Positions 16,502 through 25,183 of a DNA stretch of 64,000 bases are shown here, piece by piece. The notes below the pieces were generated by a model. That model was not told the origin of the DNA. It did no database searches and saw only the letters and a list, made by a program, of their open reading frames with translations. The first letter of the stretch is position 1; each line of letters opens with the position of its first letter. The stretch is taken from contig JBLIRR010000015.1 in NCBI GenBank assembly GCA_049472395.1, positions 1 through 64,000 on the forward strand, given 5' to 3'. The position numbers and the translations under genes were made by a program. The stretch comes from JBLIRR01 sp049472395. GTDB lineage: Bacteria; SZUA-182; DTGQ01; JBLIRR01.

Positions 16502-18177
16502 TAGCTTTCCATTTCAGCTAAACTTAGATAGTAATGAGAGATCATCGCATGATAGGTTTTTAATCCAGGATCAACTTCCTTACTAAGGAACTCCCGAAAA
16601 GTCTCGTGATAGAGTCGATACAGAAGGTGATGATCATGAATAATTTCATATAAAAATTCTCGCCATTCCTTGATAACATTATTTATCTTAATTGGAAGAA
16701 TCTCAGTATAATCTGCAATTTGTTCTATTGACACAGCCTCTTTTACCGCTGCCAACACACATATTACAGGCAGATAAAGTTCATTAAATTTCTCCTCATC
16801 CTCGATTTTCATTTGTCTCCAGTGGTTACGATAATAATTGAAAAGACCATCAGGCAGTTTATCTATCTTGCCCTCAGCAAAACGACCTGCCTTAATCGCT
16901 GGCAACAAATGGAATAGGTACATAAAGTTACCTTCACTTTTTTTGAGTATTGTTTTGATAAATTCCTCAGGGGTGACATTCCAGGTCAATATTTGTTGCT
17001 GTATTTGCCTATCCGAAATTTGAAATTCAATATATCTTTGTGCATCCAGGAAGTTATCTTCGGATTCTGCCGCTAATTCCAAGATTTTCGAGTTTGAGAC
17101 ATCTAAACGGATATCATGCTTGGGACGCATAGTAACCACAATATAAACATTTGAAGGCAAGCTTGGTGGTAGAAAAAGTACATTCGTTCTTAAAGGTAGA
17201 TCAGTGATATCTACTTCATCAATAGCATCAATAGCGATAACTAACTTATTATCATTTCTTATTTTACTACTAGCTTCATTCAATAATTGGTTTAGGAAAG
17301 CGCCATTTTTATCAGCATCAGGTGGCCAATTGGAGTGATTGAGTTCAAACCGTGAAATGAGTTGAGCACAAACACTATTTAGAAACTGTCTTGGCTTATT
17401 AATATTTTGCAAACCAATGTTAAAATGATGTATATATCCACGAGTCTTGATTAAATAAGCAATTAGTGCTGATTTACCGATCCCGGGCTCACCTTTGATG
17501 ATAAAATAACCATTTTTTTGATTCTGATCGTTTAGAAAAGCATCTAGTGTATGAAAGACAAAATGTCTTCCTATAAAATTTTTTGTTTTTTCGGTAATAT
17601 AACTATTAAAAGAGCTGCTTAAATCTTTCGGCCTTGCTTGAAAGTATGGATATTGATTATCGAATTTATTTTTAGTATTGATTATATTATTTATCTGTTC
17701 AGGAAAGAGAGTATTATGTTCTGTTCTGTTCCTATTGACAAGTTGACCAATCATGTTTGCAACGTGGGATAATTTATTTTCAATTTCATACTCGCTTCCC
17801 TTTATTAAAGGTTCTCCACCATTTGGAGCAACTTGAATTGAAGAAAGCCATTTAACAGATTTCCAAGGACACGGTCTAACAATTATTGGAAAAATAGTTA
17901 AACCTTCATGTTTTCGGCGTTCTAATAATATTGGAATTTCTTTTCTACGAATGAAATTTGATATTAAAAATTCTGCGCTAATGAGCATCACAGCTACACA
18001 AGCTCGATTTAAAGCATCTTCAATTTCTATTAACCAATCATGGCCTATTTCGATTTTACTATCATCCCATAATGTATAATGGCATTCTAGTTCCAAAACC
18101 TTTAAATAAGTTATTAATTTATCTTTCCAGGTATTATCTCTATGACTATAGCTTATGAAAATTTCTTTTTTCTTCAT
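16501..18177 (-). CDS. TIR-NACHT STAND protein, effector and switch half
   Basis: A 558-residue protein. Residues 1 to about 145 are a TIR domain: EIFISYSHRDN at the start, a LISAEFLIS core and IPILLERRK after a Glu that could be the NADase catalytic residue. A NACHT-type NTPase follows: GRHFVFHTLDAFL, Walker A GEPGIGKSA (about 229) and Walker B KLVIAIDAIDEVD (about 311 to 323). The end, YRLYHETFREFLSKEVDP, resembles the winged-helix end of these proteins. No sensor repeats are present; they are in the next gene, which starts one base before this stop. TIR-STAND proteins are known as anti-phage and cell-suicide systems, with TIR usually depleting NAD+. No ribosome site as strong as a Shine-Dalgarno is evident before the ATG at 18177. 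Confidence 0.92.
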   Translation of the reverse strand: MKKKEIFISYSHRDNTWKDKLITYLKVLELECHYTLWDDSKIEIGHDWLIEIEDALNRACVAVMLISAEFLISNFIRRKEIPILLERRKHEGLTIFPIIVRPCPWKSVKWLSSIQVAPNGGEPLIKGSEYEIENKLSHVANMIGQLVNRNRTEHNTLFPEQINNIINTKNKFDNQYPYFQARPKDLSSSFNSYITEKTKNFIGRHFVFHTLDAFLNDQNQKNGYFIIKGEPGIGKSALIAYLIKTRGYIHHFNIGLQNINKPRQFLNSVCAQLISRFELNHSNWPPDADKNGAFLNQLLNEASSKIRNDNKLVIAIDAIDEVDITDLPLRTNVLFLPPSLPSNVYIVVTMRPKHDIRLDVSNSKILELAAESEDNFLDAQRYIEFQISDRQIQQQILTWNVTPEEFIKTILKKSEGNFMYLFHLLPAIKAGRFAEGKIDKLPDGLFNYYRNHWRQMKIEDEEKFNELYLPVICVLAAVKEAVSIEQIADYTEILPIKINNVIKEWREFLYEIIHDHHLLYRLYHETFREFLSKEVDPGLKTYHAMISHYYLSLAEMES

Positions 18178-18703
18178 TATTAGACTCCCTTTGGCATATC
18201 CTATAGAAATCAGAACTTAAATATATACATTTCAAAATTATTCCTAATGTTTTAATTTTTTTCAATAGGATAAATATAAGCCTAATTTAAAAATGAAGAT
18301 GAAACCGTGCCCACTTACTGCTTTTTTACTTAAGTTCTCTAAATAATATATTTTTTAATTAAATAATCGATCCGATTTTTTTTATGGTTATTCATTTTTT
18401 CTCGTTTTAAATTCCCTCTGTAGCCTAATTTTCTATCGGTTTTTTTAAAAGCCAAGGTCAAACATAAATGTTTGAAAGGGAAAGCTAGTGTGACTTATTG
18501 ATGATATAAGATTGCTTAATAGTCTATTATTTTCGAGTATTAAGTGATCTAATAATTTTTCTGTCCTGTATCTTTCTCTTTTTGCTTCTATTAATTAATA
18601 AAATGATTAAATCTTTCATTTGAGATAGAATAATATTAAAAGGATAAAATGAAATTCATAAATGCATTTGAATTAGTTTTCATTTGCACGGAGTTATTCA
18701 AAA
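18178..18703. other. 526-nt gene-free stretch between defence operon and recombinase
   Basis: Very AT-rich, no credible open frame on either strand. It must hold the divergent promoters of the TIR-NACHT gene and the serine recombinase. I see no clear -35/-10 pair or repeat. In excised circular form the recombinase upstream region stays with the element, while its downstream end would join the other end of the element at attP. Confidence 0.4.
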
Positions 18704-20212
18704 ATGAAAAATGCATGGATAAGAGAAGATATATCAGCAAAATCGGTTGGAATATGGATTCGAGTTTCTACAGAAGATCAAGCCAGAGGTGAAAGCCCCG
18801 AACATCATGAAAAAAGAGCCCGCTATTACGCCGAATCCAAGGGCTGGCAAATCAAAGAGATCTATCATTTAGAGGCAGTGAGTGGAAAATCTGTATCGGA
18901 GCACCCTGAAACAAAGAGAATGCTCCATCATATAAAGAGTGGGTATATCACCGGTCTTATCTTTTCCAAATTAGCTCGTCTAGCCAGAAATACAAAAGAA
19001 CTCTTAGAATTCTCCGATATTTTCAGAGAAAATAACGCTGACCTTATTTCTCTTCAAGAGGCAATTGATACATCTACACCTGCCGGTCGCCTCTTTTATA
19101 CTATGATTGCTGCTATGGCACAGTGGGAACGTGAAGAAATCTCAGAAAGAGTGGCTGCCTCAGTTCCTATCCGGGCTAAATTAGGCAAGCCGACTGGTGG
19201 GCAGGCATCATTCGGCTATCAATGGCAAGGTAAAAAACTCATTCCAGATCCTAAGGAAGCGCCCATCAGAAAACTCATCTATGAGCTTTTTTTAGAACAT
19301 CGACGTAAAAAGACTGTCGCGCGGCTGCTCAATGAAGCAGGATACCGAACCCGCAATGGCTCCAAATTCGCTGATACAACAATTACTCGTTTGCTTCGAG
19401 ATCCTACAGCTAAAGGCGAACGCCGGGCTAATTATACGAAAAGTCTTGGGAGTAATAAGAAGTGGGAGTTAAAACCGAGAGAAGAATGGGTTATAAGTGA
19501 AGTTGAGCCTATTATTTCGGAAGAACTCTGGAATCAGTGTAATGCTATCCTTGATGAGCAGCAACAAAAGAACAAACGACCGTCTCGTAAAGCTATTCAT
19601 TTATTTACAGGGATCGTCTTTTGTGCCTGTGGGACTAAGATGTATGTGCCATCTAATTCCCCTAAGTACATATGCTATAAATGCCGGAATAAGATTAGTG
19701 TCACTGATTTAGAAGGGGTTTTCCACGAACAGCTCAAGAACTTCTTTTTTTCGCCTAATGATATCGCCAAATACCTAAATGATGCTGACCGAATAATCAA
19801 GGAGAAGGAAGAGTTGTTAAAGCTTTTAGGGAAAGAACAGCAAAGGATAGAGGGCGATATGGATAAGACCTATCAGCTCTATATTGATGATCAAATTACC
19901 AAAGAAGGCTTTGGGAAGCGTTATAAGCCGCTTGAAGAACGGCAGAAACAGCTTGAAAGCGAGATTCCGGAACTTCAGGGAGAGATTGATTTTCTCAAAA
20001 TCCAGTTTCTCTCAAGTGATCAGATACTCTCTGAGGCCAAAGACCTCTATGGGCGCTGGCCGCAATTAGTCACTGAAGAGAAACGCAAAATTATCGAATG
20101 CATCACCGAAAAGATAATCATCGGGGCCGAGGATGTTACTATCAACCTCTGCTATATTCCAGCTTCCGCTGAAATGATGGCAGAAGGGCAACACAACTTC
20201 AGGGATTCATAG
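18704..20212 (+). CDS. Large serine recombinase (integrase)
   Basis: A 502-residue site-specific recombinase. Residues about 14 to 155 form the catalytic domain, with nucleophile Ser22 in IRVSTEDQ and Arg-rich KLARLARNTKELL; EREEISERV marks the start of the long helix E. The recombinase domain follows (GKPTGGQASFGYQW, ARLLNEAGYRTRNG). A zinc ribbon (CACGTKM, then CYKC) spans about 300 to 330, with a long coiled coil after it, typical of phage and ICE integrases. The ribosome site GGAG lies about 13 nt before ATG. The last residues (FRDS and stop) fall at the junction in comM, so its natural C-terminus before integration may differ. It is the enzyme expected to have inserted the island and to excise it with a directionality factor, which is not identified here. 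Confidence 0.95.
   Translation: MKNAWIREDISAKSVGIWIRVSTEDQARGESPEHHEKRARYYAESKGWQIKEIYHLEAVSGKSVSEHPETKRMLHHIKSGYITGLIFSKLARLARNTKELLEFSDIFRENNADLISLQEAIDTSTPAGRLFYTMIAAMAQWEREEISERVAASVPIRAKLGKPTGGQASFGYQWQGKKLIPDPKEAPIRKLIYELFLEHRRKKTVARLLNEAGYRTRNGSKFADTTITRLLRDPTAKGERRANYTKSLGSNKKWELKPREEWVISEVEPIISEELWNQCNAILDEQQQKNKRPSRKAIHLFTGIVFCACGTKMYVPSNSPKYICYKCRNKISVTDLEGVFHEQLKNFFFSPNDIAKYLNDADRIIKEKEELLKLLGKEQQRIEGDMDKTYQLYIDDQITKEGFGKRYKPLEERQKQLESEIPELQGEIDFLKIQFLSSDQILSEAKDLYGRWPQLVTEEKRKIIECITEKIIIGAEDVTINLCYIPASAEMMAEGQHNFRDS
20199..20212. other. Attachment junction (attR-like) in comM
   Basis: On the minus strand comM reads ...AAMNP and then TGA, where intact ComM continues NPCPCG (TGC or TGT). 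The first base after CCCTG that departs from that coding expectation lies at 20199, so chromosomal sequence extends left to about 20200 to 20204 (CAGGG on the plus strand). The recombinase stop TAG at 20210 is inside this host sequence. The crossover core probably lies within CAGGG. The exact two-base core needs the empty site. Confidence 0.65.
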
Positions 20213-21251
20213 CTGCAACGAGCATAAATTGAGAGGGGTATTTAATAGAGATATTTGCCCTTGATATAATCACTTCTCCATCTTCCATAGGTTGCCTCAT
20301 AACGTCTAATACATTTTTTTTAAATTCAGCAAACTCATCAAGGAAAAGAATTCCATTATGGGCTAAAGAAACTTCCCCAGGTTTAGGAATAGGGCCTCCT
20401 CCGATCATAGCTGCCGTTGTGATACTATGATGCGGGGATCGGAATGGTGGGGTAAACGTAAGGGTTTCATGATTTTTTAAAAGGCCAACAGTGCTGTAAA
20501 TTCGCATTGTTTCTATTCCTTCTTCAAAGCTTAAAAATGGGAGAATACTCGGGATTCGCTTAGCCAACATACTTTTGCCTGCACCGGGGGGGCCAATCAG
20601 CAAAATGTTATGTGATCCCGCACACGCAACCTCTATAGCGCGTTTTGCTGACTCTTGCCCCTTCACATCAGAAAAATCATCTGATAGCATTTTTTTGTTT
20701 TGCGTTATTTTTGAAAAATCTACCGTATAAGAGGGAATATTCAATTTTCCATTTATAAAATCAACGGCTTGTGTCAAATTAACAATAGGATACACGTTTA
20801 TTCCCTCAACGAGAGCTGCCTCATGAGCATTAATTTGGGGAAGTATGAGGTCACGATTAAGTTTTTTTGCTGCCAGGGCTAAGGAAAGAGCACCGCGTAC
20901 AGGTCTAATCTGACCATTTAATGATATTTCTCCTATTATTAAATATTTTTCAAGATAGGTTTTATCAATTATTCCTTGGGCAGCTAGTATGCCAAGACAT
21001 ATAGGCAAATCAAATCCTGTGCCTTCTTTGCGAATATCTGCAGGGGCAAGGTTTATGGTAATGCGATTGTTAGGGAATCGGTATCCTGTATTATTTAATG
21101 CTGATTTGACCCTCTCCCTGCTCTCTTTTACTGTCGTATCAGGTAAGCCTACGGTAGAGAAAAAGGGAAGTCCTTTGGCTAAATCTACCTCAACTTCTAT
21201 AGGATAAGCATCTATGCCTAGTAAAGATGCGCTATATAATTTTGAAATCAT
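20199..21251 (-). pseudogene. comM: ComM/YifB AAA ATPase, truncated by island insertion
   Basis: ComM (YifB, Mg-chelatase-like) is a hexameric helicase that extends DNA uptake recombination intermediates by branch migration. The 350 residues present hold the full N-terminal Lon-like domain (MISKLYSASLLGIDAYPIEV start), Walker A GPPGAGKSML (about 221), and the Walker B region GILFLDEFAEF. The frame ends directly after FMLVAAMNP; normal ComM has about 500 residues and continues CPCG. Sensor 2 and the C-terminal domain are missing, so the product is almost certainly inactive. The start overlaps the stop of the upstream PHP gene (ATGA). The missing 3' part should lie at the far end of the island. 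Confidence 0.93.
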
Positions 21252-22036
21252 CGCAGCTTAGAAAATAGTTTTTGAAAAAATGATTTTTGGGGTGTTTTTG
21301 GTTCCGGTATCTTCATATCGAGAATGTGCCCGGAGATAATAGCATGGGGAAAATTTGTCACCATAGCGCAGGCATAGTCTTCTCCTACGATCCGGCTCGC
21401 AACTTCAAATCCTCGTGAAAGTCTTGGAGCACGCATTCCACCTGAATGGGCATCAGATGCTATAATATGAGCATAATTTAAGCTTAACATGGCAAAAGCG
21501 CATTTTTGAGCAGCTGTGCCAAATTCTCCCGTGAGACTTAACGCTGTTAATTGCATTAATGCTCCCTGCTTAATCATTTTATAAATAAGATTTAAATTAT
21601 TTTGAATAGCCATGTTTCTCTCAGGGTGAGAAATGATGGGTGTTATTCCTTCAAGTTTGAGTTGAAAAATTTGTTCTTCTATTTTAGGGGGGACTATATA
21701 TACTGGAAGCTCTAATAAAATATACTTATTATCATCATTTATTGTCATTGCAGAACCTTGATTCAAAAGTTCCTTTAAGTTATAATTGACATGAACCTCA
21801 GCGCCAGGTATTATAACGACATCAATATTGTTGTTGTTTAATACAATGTTTAAATTATTAACTGATTTTTTAATAAGTTGACAATTATTAATATATACAC
21901 CATTCATTGTATGGGGGGTTGCAACAATGGTTTTAATTCCATCACGGGAAGCTAATGAGCACATCTGGATTGATTCCTCCAGATTCTCAGCCCCATCATC
22001 CATACCGGGTAAAATATGACAATGAATGTCTATCAT
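21248..22036 (-). CDS. CpsB/YwqE-type PHP tyrosine-protein phosphatase
   Basis: A 262-residue metal-dependent phosphatase of the PHP superfamily, which in Gram-positive and some diderm bacteria removes phosphate from the tyrosine kinase controlling capsule or exopolysaccharide chain length. Metal ligands are visible in order: DIHCHILPGMDDG, ATPHTMNG, PGAEVHVN, SHPERN and ASDAHS. The tail KTPQKSFFQKLFSKLR is basic and may touch the membrane. It overlaps comM by four bases. No Wzc/CpsD kinase is in the window. The link with polysaccharide fits the CapD-type enzyme at 36.7 kb. The gene is divergent, 28 nt apart, from the membrane protein at 22065. Confidence 0.88.
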   Translation of the reverse strand: MIDIHCHILPGMDDGAENLEESIQMCSLASRDGIKTIVATPHTMNGVYINNCQLIKKSVNNLNIVLNNNNIDVVIIPGAEVHVNYNLKELLNQGSAMTINDDNKYILLELPVYIVPPKIEEQIFQLKLEGITPIISHPERNMAIQNNLNLIYKMIKQGALMQLTALSLTGEFGTAAQKCAFAMLSLNYAHIIASDAHSGGMRAPRLSRGFEVASRIVGEDYACAMVTNFPHAIISGHILDMKIPEPKTPQKSFFQKLFSKLR

Positions 22037-22064
22037 GCCCCTATTTTAATGAAATAATGAACAT

Positions 22065-23633
22065 ATGTCAAAATCCTTTGTGTTAGCTTTAATTATTGTG
22101 TGTTATATTTTTCTTATTTCGAATGCAAGCTATTCTGCTACAAAAAGAAATTATCAGACAGTTCAGAAGCAGATATATAAATACTGGTTTGCTCGAAAGA
22201 GAAAAATGTTGAATAAAAATCGCAATCCTCATAAAGATGACGTGCTCGGTATCAGAGAATTAGAGGCTATTAACAAGATAAGAAAGAGATATAAATTGGA
22301 TGACATGACTTTATTCGCCCTTCTTTTAATAAGAGAAGGCCAAGATGCTTTAAAAACTCAGGATTATGAGAGGGCAAAGAAATTAACTCGTTACGCGGTT
22401 GTACTTGCACCGAACTTCCCACTATCCTATTATGCCCAAGGTTATCTTTATATGTATCAAAATTGGACAGCTGTAAACGACTATTTTGTCTATTATGTAA
22501 CAGGTATTACTAAATCAATTAAGCATTATCCGACGCTTTTTATGAAAATTTACAAGAACATTCTCATTATGTTATTTTGTTTTGTGTTATTTTATTTTAT
22601 TATTACTTTTTTTATTTCCTTCCAATATTTACCAGTCTATTTAACAGAGATTACCGAAAGATATAAAAAATCAATCGGTGGGATTCTTAAAAGTCTCTTT
22701 ATGATATTCCTCTTATTTGTTCCTTTTATTTTTCAATTTTCTATAATGTGGATTTTCTTGTACTTTCCTGTTATCCTTTGGCCATATTTAAAATCGAAAG
22801 AAAAAATACTGATATTATTTTTGCTGCTCACTCTTATATGCATGCAACCATTTATCATGCATTCTTTTCAGATTGTTTCGCACAAGGATTTTAAGGAGTA
22901 TGATTTCCCTTCTGTGTTGATTTATCATACAACCCACTTGCATGAAAATGCGGCAAGAAAAAAGAAAAAAAGGGCATTGCCCGGGTTGTTCACATTAGAG
23001 GCTCGCGCCCAGAAGAAAATTGCAGGAGATATTTGGACTGAAATTAAAACCACCGCAGAGAATCAAAACGTAAAAGCTCTTTTGCTCAGGCCCATTGCGA
23101 AGCACAATTCACATTCTATATTTAATCCTTTTATTTTTATTTTATGGATCCTTTTGATGGTTTTTTTTCGAATACGTCCTCAAATTGGCCAGTGTGGTAT
23201 CTGCCGCGGGTCAGTAAAAAATTTAATCAAGTCCAATGTGGAGAAAAAATTAATATGTAATAATTGTTATTTGCTCTTTAACCATGGATTAGAGATAAAA
23301 TTGACAAAGAAGAGGAAAATAGAGGAAAATTTGAAAATCCAACATGATTTTTGGAGAATATTATCATATTGTGTGCCCGGTTTTATCCAGTTTTCTGAAA
23401 AGCAGGAGATTTCCAAGCTGTGCGCTTTGCTTATATTGTATTTTCTCAGTATAAGTTTTTATATAAAATTACGTACTTCACTTGCAGGGCAATTTTTGGT
23501 ATTTACCACATGGCAGGTAGTGCTTATTATGTATATTCCCATAATTGCAGGACTCTATTTATTTTTATTAAGCAAAGATAGAGAGATCATCAACGATAAA
23601 GCAAAGAAATTAGAGACTATTATCACACGATAA
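22065..23633 (+). CDS. TPR/multi-membrane protein with zinc ribbon
   Basis: A 522-residue protein I cannot place in a family. Residues 1 to 24 look like a signal peptide (LALIIVCYIFLISNASYSA). A TPR-like part covers about 85 to 140 (YERAKKLTRYAVVLAPNFPLSY). Two to four membrane segments lie between about 165 and 280. A basic, non-membrane stretch leads to another membrane segment (about 350 to 370), then a ribbon with CGICRGS and CNNC (about 375 to 405), and two more membrane segments at the end. The gene sits 34 nt upstream of the DUF4388 gene and probably shares its transcript. I infer a role in the envelope together with the polarity cluster. Confidence 0.6.
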   Translation: MSKSFVLALIIVCYIFLISNASYSATKRNYQTVQKQIYKYWFARKRKMLNKNRNPHKDDVLGIRELEAINKIRKRYKLDDMTLFALLLIREGQDALKTQDYERAKKLTRYAVVLAPNFPLSYYAQGYLYMYQNWTAVNDYFVYYVTGITKSIKHYPTLFMKIYKNILIMLFCFVLFYFIITFFISFQYLPVYLTEITERYKKSIGGILKSLFMIFLLFVPFIFQFSIMWIFLYFPVILWPYLKSKEKILILFLLLTLICMQPFIMHSFQIVSHKDFKEYDFPSVLIYHTTHLHENAARKKKKRALPGLFTLEARAQKKIAGDIWTEIKTTAENQNVKALLLRPIAKHNSHSIFNPFIFILWILLMVFFRIRPQIGQCGICRGSVKNLIKSNVEKKLICNNCYLLFNHGLEIKLTKKRKIEENLKIQHDFWRILSYCVPGFIQFSEKQEISKLCALLILYFLSISFYIKLRTSLAGQFLVFTTWQVVLIMYIPIIAGLYLFLLSKDREIINDKAKKLETIITR

Positions 23634-23667
23634 AGAAAGATCTAAAAATAAATAAATAAGGATAATT

Positions 23668-24648
23668 ATGGCAATTAAGGGTGATTTTAAAGACATCAAT
23701 ATAACAGATATTATTCAACTTATTGCCCGGGACCGTAAAACAGGGTGTCTATCTGTCCATAAGCAAGATATTAAAATTAAAATTTATTTTTTTGAGGGTA
23801 AAATTCTCTTTGCTGATAATGAAAATAAAGCGCTTATCATGGCGCAGAGATTAATGAAAGCAGGCTTTTTAACAAAAGAGCAACTAAAAAATATTCAAAG
23901 AGAACAGAAGAAATCTAAAAAATTGATTTATGAATTAATGATAAAGATGGATTATCTTGATTTTGATAGTTCAAGAAACATTCTTTTTAATCAAATAATT
24001 GAAGATATTTATTCGGTATTTTTATGGACAGATGGATATTATCAATTTGAAGCAACCAATAATATACCCCATAAAGATTTTAAGATCGAGATTGATCCGG
24101 ACACCTTGCTCTTCGATGCTGCGAGAGTATTGGATGAATGGAAAAGGGCAAAACAGCAAATTGTGAATGAGGAAGTCATATTAGAGAAAAAAGAATTGGA
24201 GGATACATCAATTGATACATTTAGTCCGGAGGAGAAAAAAATTTATGGATTAATTAATGGAAATTTTACAGTAAATGAAATTATTGAGCAAAGTTTACTC
24301 TCTCAGTTTGACGTCTATTTAATATTAAGTAATTTTATCGAAAAAGATATTATTTGCCAGCAGCGTAAAAAATCTGGAGTCCGACGCAAATTTAAGTTTG
24401 ATTTTTATATTCCTTATATTCATTGGGAAAGCTTATTCCAGAATTTGCTATTTCTTTTAATTATATTATTATTAATCTTCTCTAGCTCGATCAATATTTC
24501 CTTTGTGAAAATATTATGGAATCGTATAACAGATAATACAGTTTTTCTTGAGATCCAATCTAACCACTCTTCTTCCACAATGGCAGATCAATTTTATAGG
24601 CTCGAATATGGTCCATGGACAGAAGAAGACTTAAGGAATATTAAATAA
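23668..24648 (+). CDS. DUF4388 (PATAN) domain protein with membrane anchor
   Basis: A 326-residue protein. Residues 1 to about 100 match the DUF4388/PATAN pattern: GDFKDINITDIIQLIARDRK, TGCLSVHK, IYFFEGKILFADNE. In Myxococcus-like and cyanobacterial proteins this domain works with response regulators and MglA-type GTPases. A helical middle part follows (AARVLDEWKRAKQQIV), then a winged-helix-like unit (LINGNFTVNEIIEQS) and a C-terminal membrane segment about 260 to 280. It lies between the TPR membrane gene and the minus-strand roadblock gene, overlapping the latter's 3' end by 18 bases. The gene context, plus PATAN, suggests a polarity or surface-motility role; this is inference. Confidence 0.82.
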   Translation: MAIKGDFKDINITDIIQLIARDRKTGCLSVHKQDIKIKIYFFEGKILFADNENKALIMAQRLMKAGFLTKEQLKNIQREQKKSKKLIYELMIKMDYLDFDSSRNILFNQIIEDIYSVFLWTDGYYQFEATNNIPHKDFKIEIDPDTLLFDAARVLDEWKRAKQQIVNEEVILEKKELEDTSIDTFSPEEKKIYGLINGNFTVNEIIEQSLLSQFDVYLILSNFIEKDIICQQRKKSGVRRKFKFDFYIPYIHWESLFQNLLFLLIILLLIFSSSINISFVKILWNRITDNTVFLEIQSNHSSSTMADQFYRLEYGPWTEEDLRNIK

Positions 24649-25170
24649 ATTATCCATTTGCTCGCCAGTTTGATTTACAAATTCTTTCTTTTCAGAATTC
24701 ATTTTTGCTTCTTCTTCAGCATCAACCTCTATTGTTGTTTGGCTCCGTCCGTGCAAGTTGTGAAATATTTTATTTAATGCTTCTCCTGTTTGTTTAGCGT
24801 AAAGGCGTATCATTCCTATGGTAGTTCGTTCGTCAAAAAGGATTGCCAAAATAGCCCGATCTTCGATTAAACACATTTGTATGCTATCCCTTTTGCCTTG
24901 ATGAAAGAGAACGGAAAATTCATTTTCTCCAAGAAGTTTTGCAACTTCCTTTGTTGCTGCAAAACTTCCCGCTACAAGAGCAGATATTGTCTCTCCATTA
25001 AAAGAAGAAGTAAATCCCTTTTTACTAATTAAATACCCATTATGGTCGACTAGAAAAGTACATTTAGCACCTGATTGTTTGATGAAGTTATCGAGTATTT
25101 CTTCGATTTGTTTTATTTCCTCTTCATAAAATACAAGATCTTTTGTAGGAGCTATTTTAACTTGAGTCAT
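24631..25170 (-). CDS. Roadblock/LC7 (MglB-like) protein
   Basis: A 179-residue protein. The roadblock fold covers about residues 15 to 130: IEEILDNFIKQSGAKCTFLV, DHNGYLISKKG, AGSFAATKEVAKLLG and RAILAILFDERTTIGMIRLY. MglB proteins of this fold are GAPs for MglA GTPases. It ends last in a minus-strand operon, 13 nt after the MglA-like gene. The C-terminal 40 residues are acidic and unique. The 3' end overlaps the DUF4388 gene on the opposite strand by 18 bases, so antisense effects are possible. Confidence 0.87.
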   Translation of the reverse strand: MTQVKIAPTKDLVFYEEEIKQIEEILDNFIKQSGAKCTFLVDHNGYLISKKGFTSSFNGETISALVAGSFAATKEVAKLLGENEFSVLFHQGKRDSIQMCLIEDRAILAILFDERTTIGMIRLYAKQTGEALNKIFHNLHGRSQTTIEVDAEEEAKMNSEKKEFVNQTGEQMDNLFNIP

Positions 25171-25183
25171 TGTTTTACCTTTC

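Larger units (their letters stand above)
1..20204. mobile_element. Integrative island inserted in comM (right part; left end outside window)
   Basis: The right boundary is directly visible: comM on the minus strand is open from its start through the conserved AAMNP motif and then breaks at a stop, exactly where a plus-strand large serine recombinase ends. Large serine recombinases commonly insert elements into conserved protein-coding genes, and comM is a known island site (AbaR islands in Acinetobacter, by a different mechanism). The interior is gene-poor, with a transposase fragment, a decayed HU gene and unusual cargo, unlike the dense chromosome to the right. The left junction, which should carry the 3' part of comM, is not in the window, so the element is at least 20 kb or has decayed on that side. 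That all of 1 to 20 kb is one element is inference. Confidence 0.62.
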
